A stretch of DNA of 64,000 nucleotides from Gardnerella leopoldii. Its GTDB lineage: Bacteria > Actinomycetota > Actinomycetes > Actinomycetales > Bifidobacteriaceae. Each line of letters starts with the position of its first letter. The stretch's first letter is position 1. Under the pieces are notes generated by a model. It ran no database searches, was not told the origin of the DNA, and worked only from the letters and a program-made list of their open reading frames with translations. The translations under genes were made by a program, and so were the position numbers. Where the stretch lies: the NCBI RefSeq assembly GCF_003293675.1, contig NZ_CP029984.1, positions 1,256,467 to 1,320,466 on the forward strand, written 5' to 3'. Shown piece by piece: positions 57,733 to 64,000 of the stretch.

Positions 57733-59406
57733 TTATTTATTTTGCGGGTTGCGGATAAGATAGTCAAATGCAGATAACGCAGCATTGGCTCCAGAACCAT
57801 ACGCTGTAACGATCTGCTTATACGGTTCGTCTGAACAATCTCCAGCAGCAAAAACACCCGGAGTATCAGTGCATCCAGCGCGATTCGTAATAATTTCTCC
57901 TCGATTATTAAGAGAAATATTATTTGCAAGCCAACGAGTATTCGGAGCTAAACCAATTTGCACAAAAACCCCATCGGTTTCAACAATATGTTCTTCGTTT
58001 TCATCATTGTCTGCTTTATTGCGATCTATGTAACGTATTGCAGTAACTTTACTACCACTACCTTCAATACTGCTTACTGCAGCACTTGTAATAACTTCAG
58101 TGTTAGGTAATTTATGCAAAGCATTAAGCAATACTTGATCCGCTTTAAGCACATCCATGAACTCAATCACAGTAACGTGTTTTGCAACTCCTGCTAAATC
58201 AATAGCAGCTTCAACACCAGAATTTCCACCGCCAACAACGACAACATTCTTATCTTTGAAAAGTGGACCGTCGCAATGAGGACAGAATGATACGCCTCTA
58301 TTCCTATACTCATCTTCTCCAGGAACGCCCAACGTACGCCAAGTCGCGCCAGTTGCAATAATCACTGCACGCGCTTTCAAAGATCCGCCAGAACGCGCAT
58401 GAATAGTATGTAACCCATATGGTTCCTTAGATAAATCGAGCGAGTCTGCCCAATCAGGAGTAAATACGTCAATATCGTATTGAGAAATATGCTTAGTTAA
58501 ATCTGCTGCTAGTTGAGAACCAGTCGTATGAGTTTGTGAAATATGATTTTCAATACTTTCAGTTTCTACAACCTGGCCGCCACGATGATCCATAATCATA
58601 GCCGTACGCAAGCCCTTGCGAGCAGTGTAAATTGCGGCAGCAGAAGCAGCAGGACCGCCGCCAATAATAACAATATCGTATGGATTTTGCGAATTCATTT
58701 TTTCTGCGAGCGCAACATTTGCCGAAGAAACGCTATTACCATTATTGCCATCCTCATCCTGCTCAACAGATTTTTCTTGTGATGCAAGCACAGATACAAG
58801 TTCGTCAATTCCTGCTCGTCCGGAGGAAATAAGTTTGCCATTTTCAAAAACTGCTGGCACGCTCATTACACCAAGTTTATCTACTTCTTCGCGGAAAGCG
58901 CTACCTTCAACTACAGTATGCTGAACTTTAGGGTTAATAATAGAAATGGTATTAAGCGATTGCACAACTTCTGGGCAATTCAGGCAAGTTACCGACATGT
59001 ATGTTGTCACATTGTGTGAACCAAGCTTTAGTATTGCATCGCGTTGCTCATCACTAATTTTTGGCGCATAGCCACTTACTTGTAGAAGTGCTAGTACTAA
59101 AGAGCTGAATTCGTGCCCTAAAGGCAATCCCGCAAAACTAATCGATACAGTGGATTCTCCATTTACTGGATTATCTAGTTTTCTACGCAATTCAAAGCTT
59201 GGCTTACGCTTTACATTGCTAATTTTATTATTATTTACTTCAGAAATACTAATTTTGTCACTTTGTTGAGATACTTCTTCTAGTAAGGATTTAACTTTTT
59301 GAGATGTTTCAGAATTATCAACGTAAGAAACGATTTCTATTTTAGATACCATCTTTTTTAGTAATTCTGAAAGCTGAGCAGTTAATGACGCATTCAACAA
59401 AGACAT
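57733..59406 (-). CDS. ahpF: Alkyl hydroperoxide reductase subunit F
   Basis: 557 residues. Two thioredoxin-like folds at the N-terminus with the redox pair C141/C144 (TCLNCPEVV), a linker, then an FAD/NADH thioredoxin-reductase domain with [26 protein letters not shown], active disulfide C375/C378 (FCPHCDGP) and [13 protein letters not shown]. It passes electrons from NADH to AhpC. The linker 210-240 is unusually long and acidic ([18 protein letters not shown]). Confidence 0.95.
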   Translation of the reverse strand: MSLLNASLTAQLSELLKKMVSKIEIVSYVDNSETSQKVKSLLEEVSQQSDKISISEVNNNKISNVKRKPSFELRRKLDNPVNGESTVSISFAGLPLGHEFSSLVLALLQVSGYAPKISDEQRDAILKLGSHNVTTYMSVTCLNCPEVVQSLNTISIINPKVQHTVVEGSAFREEVDKLGVMSVPAVFENGKLISSGRAGIDELVSVLASQEKSVEQDEDGNNGNSVSSANVALAEKMNSQNPYDIVIIGGGPAASAAAIYTARKGLRTAMIMDHRGGQVVETESIENHISQTHTTGSQLAADLTKHISQYDIDVFTPDWADSLDLSKEPYGLHTIHARSGGSLKARAVIIATGATWRTLGVPGEDEYRNRGVSFCPHCDGPLFKDKNVVVVGGGNSGVEAAIDLAGVAKHVTVIEFMDVLKADQVLLNALHKLPNTEVITSAAVSSIEGSGSKVTAIRYIDRNKADNDENEEHIVETDGVFVQIGLAPNTRWLANNISLNNRGEIITNRAGCTDTPGVFAAGDCSDEPYKQIVTAYGSGANAALSAFDYLIRNPQNK

Positions 59407-59532
59407 AATTTACTTCCTTCGGTAATTTTAGTCACAAGTAAAAATAAGCGAATGCGTAGGAAACTATGAACGTAGCTCCCTACGCATTGAGAATATTCTT
59501 TAAAAAGATTCTTTAATATTTAATTGCAAAAA

Positions 59533-60096
59533 TCAGATTTTGCCGACTAAATCGATAGAAGGTTCCAAGGTTTCTTCGCCCTGCTCCCATTTTGCTGGGC
59601 AAACTTCGCCTGGGTGCGCTGCAATATACTGTGCTGCTTTAACTTTACGAAGGAGCTCGTCGGCGTTACGACCAATTCCGTCTGCGGTCATCTCAAAGAA
59701 CTGAATCATACCTTGCGGATCTACGAGGAACGTAGCACGGTGAGCTAAACCGGATTCTTGATTCCAAGCGTCAAAATTACGCGAAAGAGCTCCAGAAGGA
59801 TCACCCAACATAGTGTACTTTACTTTTGCAATTGCTTCAGAATCGTCATGCCATGCTTTGTGTACAAAATGTGTATCCGTAGAGACTGAGTAAACTTCAA
59901 CGCCTAGCTTTTGCAATTCCTCATAGTGGTTTGCAAGATCTTCCAATTCAGTTGGGCATACGAATGAAAAATCAGCTGGATAGAAGAAGAAAATTGCCCA
60001 TTTGCCAAGAACATCAGTATCGTTTACTTCAACAAATTCGCCATTCTTATAACCATTTACTTTGAATGGAAGAATATGTGTGTTCATTAAACTCAT
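59533..60096 (-). CDS. ahpC: Peroxiredoxin AhpC
   Basis: 187 residues, typical 2-Cys peroxiredoxin. Peroxidatic C47 in [14 protein letters not shown], resolving C166 in [17 protein letters not shown], arginine in [14 protein letters not shown]. It reduces hydrogen peroxide and organic peroxides. ATG 60096 follows AGGAGA. First gene of ahpC-ahpF-oxyR; the 126-bp gap to ahpF contains no obvious terminator. Confidence 0.97.
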   Translation of the reverse strand: MSLMNTHILPFKVNGYKNGEFVEVNDTDVLGKWAIFFFYPADFSFVCPTELEDLANHYEELQKLGVEVYSVSTDTHFVHKAWHDDSEAIAKVKYTMLGDPSGALSRNFDAWNQESGLAHRATFLVDPQGMIQFFEMTADGIGRNADELLRKVKAAQYIAAHPGEVCPAKWEQGEETLEPSIDLVGKI

Positions 60097-60155
60097 ATCA
60101 TTCTCCTAAATAGGTCATTTGCGCCTTCGTTGCGCTTTTATTTTCATTATTAAGA

Positions 60156-60201
60156 ATAGATTATGGCTATTGATAATTCTAGTTATATAGATGTTTTCTA
60201 T
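60156..60201 (-). promoter_or_regulatory. OxyR binding region upstream of ahpC
   Basis: Two ATAG-N7-CTAT dyads, 60156-60170 and 60187-60201, start 31 bp apart (three helical turns). The intervening ATAATTCTAGTTAT is also dyadic. The E. coli consensus uses 22-bp repeats, so the geometry here is one turn wider. They lie 60-105 bp before the ahpC ATG. Confidence 0.6.
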
Positions 60202-60448
60202 GGCTCTTATACACATCGTCAATGATTTTAGTAAACAAAAAGGAGCAACAACATTTATTTAGAAGTATGGACTTTTGTTTATGTAGACTATACAATTGAC
60301 GAATTGTGTAGAATAGCAATTGTGGCGGCAAAATAAATTTCGATTAATTTATATAACGCACGTAGTTAACAAAGAGGTGCTACAAATCGTAAACAGTCGT
60401 CCTATACATTTGTTGACTACAAAACTAAACAAAATATGGGAGGATACT

Positions 60449-61627
60449 ATGAAACGCAATGCAGTAACAGGGTTCCTAACTAGCCTATGCATGCTCTTGA
60501 GCCTATCTGCTTTCGCAATGCCAGCAATGGCAACAACCGCAGATAATTATGCAAAAACTCCACTTACTGCTGAAACAGCTAAACAAATCGCAAATGGAAC
60601 TATAGGCTTAGATTTACCTGGGGCTTTGGATATGTCTTTATATCACAAGAAGCCTCTTGATCCGCAAGCTGATTTAGATGGTGACGGCTTAACTAATAGT
60701 CAGGAAATTTACACTTACACTAAAGACGGTAAGACTTATTATGGGTACAATTCTCACCCTATGATGAACGATACCGACGGCGATGGTATTCCAGATAATC
60801 AAGACAGCAATCCTCGCAGGTGGGATATTAGTCCTCGCGATATGGCTTTATTCTCTGAACTTTCTTATCGAGATGATAATTACATAAATAAGGTACTCGA
60901 TTACACTAAACCGCTTCACGACATTTACAAAAATCGCAATGAGTACCGCCTTATGCACAACGAGCTTGCACCATTCTGGAAAGTTAAAGAAACCTACCAC
61001 AAGAGGGGAGGATTTGATGCTGTTTTGTTTGAAAATGTAAGTCCATACCCATTCTTAGAACAAGGCACTGTTCAAGTACTAGCAATTCGTGGAACTTCCC
61101 AATTTAATGATTACGATGATGATTTTGCAATAGCTGTAGGTCATAACCCAGATCAAGCTAAAGATGTTGAGCAGTTGATTGAGCGTTATGGTCGCGAAAA
61201 TACTGTTAGCAATTTGTATATTACCGGACATTCCCTCGGAGGGTATCTTGCACAGCGTGCTTTAATTCGTGCTAAAGGCAAAGGCTACAACTGGATTAAG
61301 AAAATTTACACATTCAATTCACCACAAATTTGGGGAAATATTTTCAACCGTTGGTTACGTACCGTCGCCAATACTGGCAATAAGCTCACTCGAGAAGGTT
61401 ACGCTGTTCATTACAAAGTAGACAACGACAAGGTTATTCGTTCTGTTGGCAATTTTGCTGGAGCTATAAGCGTCGGCAATTCTGCGCAAGGACATAGCTC
61501 TCGAAGCTATCTTGAGGCTCGTATGAACAATTTCCCAGGTTTCACCGTAGGTACTAGAGGAGATATTTCTGGCACTGGACGTTGGATGGAAGAACTTAAC
61601 AACTTCTACGATGTTCGCACGTTCTAA
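60449..61627 (+). CDS. Secreted class 3 lipase-like protein with calcium-binding repeats
   Basis: 392 residues from ATG 60449 (RBS GGGAGG); the longer open frame lacks a start signal. Signal peptide 1-29 ending FAMPAMATT. Residues about 75-125 hold thrombospondin-type-3-like calcium loops (DLDGDGLTNSQE, NDTDGDGIPDNQDSNP). Then a lipase 3 fold with the nucleophile elbow ITGHSLGGYLAQRA (S262) and a downstream DNDKVIRSVGN acidic region and HSSR histidine. Extracellular or wall-associated esterase or lipase. No sorting signal. The next gene is a paralogue with the same domain order. Confidence 0.8.
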   Translation: MKRNAVTGFLTSLCMLLSLSAFAMPAMATTADNYAKTPLTAETAKQIANGTIGLDLPGALDMSLYHKKPLDPQADLDGDGLTNSQEIYTYTKDGKTYYGYNSHPMMNDTDGDGIPDNQDSNPRRWDISPRDMALFSELSYRDDNYINKVLDYTKPLHDIYKNRNEYRLMHNELAPFWKVKETYHKRGGFDAVLFENVSPYPFLEQGTVQVLAIRGTSQFNDYDDDFAIAVGHNPDQAKDVEQLIERYGRENTVSNLYITGHSLGGYLAQRALIRAKGKGYNWIKKIYTFNSPQIWGNIFNRWLRTVANTGNKLTREGYAVHYKVDNDKVIRSVGNFAGAISVGNSAQGHSSRSYLEARMNNFPGFTVGTRGDISGTGRWMEELNNFYDVRTF

Positions 61628-61701
61628 TTACTGCTAATTAAGGATTGCTAATTAGCACCAGCAATAGATAGCTACCTCGTGTAATTTATTAACAATAAGC
61701 T

Positions 61702-61755
61702 AAGCGCTGATTTACCGATGATTCATTAATATCCCAAGTAGCTCAGCGCTTTTCC
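61702..61755 (+). terminator. Terminator after the first lipase-like gene
   Basis: 9-bp arms AAGCGCTGA (61702-61710) and TCAGCGCTT (61743-61751), T-rich tail. A 345-bp gap separates the paralogues and otherwise shows nothing beyond AT-rich sequence. Confidence 0.7.
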
Positions 61756-61972
61756 TATATCAATTAATCTAATGAAATTCTTTCCTATTACACCGCATAA
61801 GCTTAAGTATTAACTTTTGGTACTTATTAAAATTATCTGATTCAACTAGATACAATTTTATGAAGTTGTTAAATCTGATAAAATCAACACGTTGAGCTAA
61901 ATCTGTTGTGCTGCTCGCAAAAATATTTTCAAAATAAAGTAGAAGTCTGTACAAAAAGTAAGGAATAGCAGT

Positions 61973-64000
61973 ATGAGAAAAGTAAGTACCATTCACACAA
62001 TTAGTGGAATTGTATTAGCTTTTGGTTTGATTGTTTCATCTCTGATTTACGTACCTTCGTTAGCAACAACCGCAGTTGCAGAAGAAACATCACCAATTCA
62101 CACTCCTTTGACTGCACAAACTGCTCACGACATTTCTACTGGTCGAATTCGTTTGGAAAATAATCAGATTGATTCTTTGCTTTACCATAAAGCCGCGCTA
62201 GATCCAGATCAAGATAGCGATGGCGACGGTCTGAAGAACAGCGAAGAGCTTTACACTTACGTAAAAAACGGACGCACATATTACGGATATAATTCGCATC
62301 CACTTATTAAGGACACCGACGGCGACGGGTTAGATGACAAAAACGATAACAATCCTCGCAGGTGGGATATTAGCCCTCGCGATATGGCGCTTTTTATGGA
62401 GCTTGTGTATAGGGAAGACAGTTACGTCAAAGAAGTACTTGACTACTCAAGACCACTCACTAAAATTTACAAAAATCGCAACGAATACAAGCTTATGCAT
62501 AACGAGCTTGCGCCATTCTGGAAAGTCAAAGAAACATACCACTTTGGAAGCGGATTTGATGCTATTCTTTTTGAAAATGTAAATCCTGCATACCCATTTA
62601 TTGAGCAAAACGGCGTGCAAGTTCTTGCAATCCGAGGAACTGAAAGCGGCGGAGATTTTACTAATGACATTAAACTAGCAATTGGATTAAACCCGAGCCA
62701 AGCTTTAGATGTAAACAATGTGATGGATAAAATCAATAGAGAAAAACTTGCTACTAATTTATATATAACAGGGCATTCTCTCGGAGGTTATTTATCTCAA
62801 CGTGCTTTAATTTACGCTAAACAAAAAAATTACCAATGGATTACAAAGGCCTATACTTTTAACGCTCCGAGGATCAAAGGTAATATATTCAACAAATGGC
62901 TTTGGGAAACATCTGATTTTGGCGATCAATTAACAAAAGAGGGTTATGCTGTTCATTACAAGGTTGATAATGATAAAGTAATAGGACCAATAGGAAACCT
63001 TAACGGCGCAATAAGCATAGGAAGATCTGGAGAAGGTCACGGATCTCGTAGTTACTTTGAGCCTAGAATGGATAGTTTCGAAGGATTCACAGTTGGCGAA
63101 CGCAATAAAATTGAAGGAACCGGTCGCAAAATTGCTGCACTCGACGGATTAGTTAACGAACCAGTTATTAAAACTGACGAACAATCTTTCGAACCTAAAA
63201 TTGAAAACATAGACATTTTTGAAAACGATAAGTTACCAAAAGTAACAGATTATCTTCTTAATGCATCAGACAGACCGCAAGGATCTACCATTACAGATAT
63301 TACAGATAAAACTTCTATTAACACTTCTAAAAGTGGAAAATACGAAGGTAAAATATTACTTGCATTATCTGATAATTCAGTAAAAACTATTATAGTTCCA
63401 ATAATTATTCATAAGCGATTGGCTAATATCGAGGAACTTCCAAATGTTACTGCTGAACCTGGCAAGAAAATAGAAGTCAAAAAAGACAATAAAATCCCCG
63501 ATAATTTCGACTTCAAACCATACTTAAAAAACTTACCAGAAAACAGCACAGTACAAGTTGTAAAACAACCAAACACAACAAACACTGGAGAAACAACATT
63601 TATCGTAGAAATAACCTTTGCAAACAAAGCAAAACAGAAAGTAACTCTTAAAGCTCACGTTGTAGAAATCATTCCAGCAACACCACTAAACCCAGCTAAA
63701 AAACTCATACCAGGCAAAACCATTACTCCGATTCCAAATGTTACTGCTGAACCTGGCAAGAAAATAGAAGTCAAAAAAGACAATAAAATCCCCGATAATT
63801 TCGACTTCAAACCATACTTAAAAAACTTACCAGAAAACAGCACAGTACAAGTTGTAAAACAACCAAACACAACAAACACTGGAGAAACAACATTTATCGT
63901 AGAAATAACCTTTGCAAACAAAGCAAAACAGAAAGTAACTCTTAAAGCTCACGTTGTAGAAATCATTCCAGCAACACCACTAAACCCAGCTAAAAAACTC
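61973..64000 (+). CDS. Secreted lipase-like protein with Rib-type repeats (runs off window)
   Basis: Open from ATG 61973 to the window end, 676 codons without a stop. RBS AAGGAA. Signal peptide to about residue 38, calcium loops (DQDSDGDGLKNSEE, KDTDGDGLDDKNDNNP), lipase domain with GHSLGGYL (S269), strongly similar to the preceding gene in protein and in long DNA stretches. From about residue 405 the paralogue has no counterpart: one Rib-like domain (about 405-485), then 98-residue repeats starting at residues 490 and 588 with ...LPENSTVQVV...NTGETTFIVEITF.... The expected end, more repeats and a wall anchor, lies outside. Confidence 0.85.
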   Translation, partial: MRKVSTIHTISGIVLAFGLIVSSLIYVPSLATTAVAEETSPIHTPLTAQTAHDISTGRIRLENNQIDSLLYHKAALDPDQDSDGDGLKNSEELYTYVKNGRTYYGYNSHPLIKDTDGDGLDDKNDNNPRRWDISPRDMALFMELVYREDSYVKEVLDYSRPLTKIYKNRNEYKLMHNELAPFWKVKETYHFGSGFDAILFENVNPAYPFIEQNGVQVLAIRGTESGGDFTNDIKLAIGLNPSQALDVNNVMDKINREKLATNLYITGHSLGGYLSQRALIYAKQKNYQWITKAYTFNAPRIKGNIFNKWLWETSDFGDQLTKEGYAVHYKVDNDKVIGPIGNLNGAISIGRSGEGHGSRSYFEPRMDSFEGFTVGERNKIEGTGRKIAALDGLVNEPVIKTDEQSFEPKIENIDIFENDKLPKVTDYLLNASDRPQGSTITDITDKTSINTSKSGKYEGKILLALSDNSVKTIIVPIIIHKRLANIEELPNVTAEPGKKIEVKKDNKIPDNFDFKPYLKNLPENSTVQVVKQPNTTNTGETTFIVEITFANKAKQKVTLKAHVVEIIPATPLNPAKKLIPGKTITPIPNVTAEPGKKIEVKKDNKIPDNFDFKPYLKNLPENSTVQVVKQPNTTNTGETTFIVEITFANKAKQKVTLKAHVVEIIPATPLNPAKKL
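63440..64000 (+). repeat. 294-bp in-frame tandem repeats, identical copies
   Basis: The unit begins with CCAAATGTTACTGCTGAACC at 63440 and again at 63734. All 267 bases of the second copy present in the window appear identical to the first. Period 98 codons. Rib/alpha-like fold by pattern. Such DNA-identical repeats expand and contract by recombination. Confidence 0.92.

Noticed and set aside
63409..63921. Two minus-strand frames that start with the same protein sequence
   Set aside because: Antisense of the identical 294-bp repeats. They only confirm the DNA identity of the repeats.

Overview
The window is AT-rich chromosomal DNA from a Bifidobacteriaceae member, most likely Gardnerella. 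The evidence is the 16S rRNA read on the minus strand (typical bifidobacterial 5' and variable-region sequence, Gardnerella-like), an rRNA operon without a spacer tRNA, and the protein families present: LacI-controlled sugar ABC systems, type I pullulanase, MalQ, a long Tgt, and Rib-type secreted repeats. I see no transposase, integrase, prophage or CRISPR array.

Region 1 (1-13 kb) is an alpha-glucan utilisation block. It holds the end of one sugar ABC importer (MalF-like tail plus MalG-like permease), a cytoplasmic type I pullulanase, MalQ, and a second complete importer (lipoprotein binding protein plus two permeases, with a YesL-like membrane protein) around a LacI-type regulator. The same short operator (consensus TGCAAACGWTNNCA) lies on the promoters of malQ, the permeases, the binding protein and the regulator itself, so I infer a local maltodextrin regulon. 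A 31-codon C-terminal fragment of a lost second binding protein is welded to the 3' end of a phosphoglycerate-mutase-family gene.

Region 2 (13-25 kb) is accessory: two nitroreductases, a small zinc-ribbon protein, an XRE-HTH/aminotransferase fusion with helically phased TTCA repeats upstream, an MFS transporter, a MacB-like export system (adaptor, ATPase, permease, lipoprotein) divergent from a LuxR-type two-component system and a small membrane protein, and a 5'-truncated HicB-like antitoxin gene. A fragment of the same antitoxin 3' end is duplicated on the other side of the two-component genes, forming 125-bp direct repeats.

Region 3 (25.4-31.5 kb) is a complete minus-strand 16S-23S-5S operon with antitermination-like boxes in leader and spacer. 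An unusual hairpin-rich non-coding stretch lies beyond its terminator.

Region 4 (31.5-56 kb) is mostly core and sugar metabolism: a Sir2 deacylase, a GH13 alpha-glucosidase, a ketopantoate-reductase-like protein, a complete ribose operon (LacI regulator, rbsA, rbsC, rbsB, rbsD, rbsK) with a perfect 18-bp operator, tadA, an esterase, tRNA-Leu(CAG), tgt, an HtrA protease, a GT-C membrane protein, an rlmB-type methyltransferase, a P-type cation ATPase and dcd. A lone trpB follows a complete transcription attenuator: a leader peptide with two Trp codons and mutually exclusive hairpins.

Region 5 (56.7-64 kb) holds the peroxide-defence cluster ahpC-ahpF-oxyR, with OxyR-type ATAG-N7-CTAT sites upstream. 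Two tandem secreted class-3 lipase paralogues follow. The second runs off the window and carries Rib-like repeats that are identical at DNA level.
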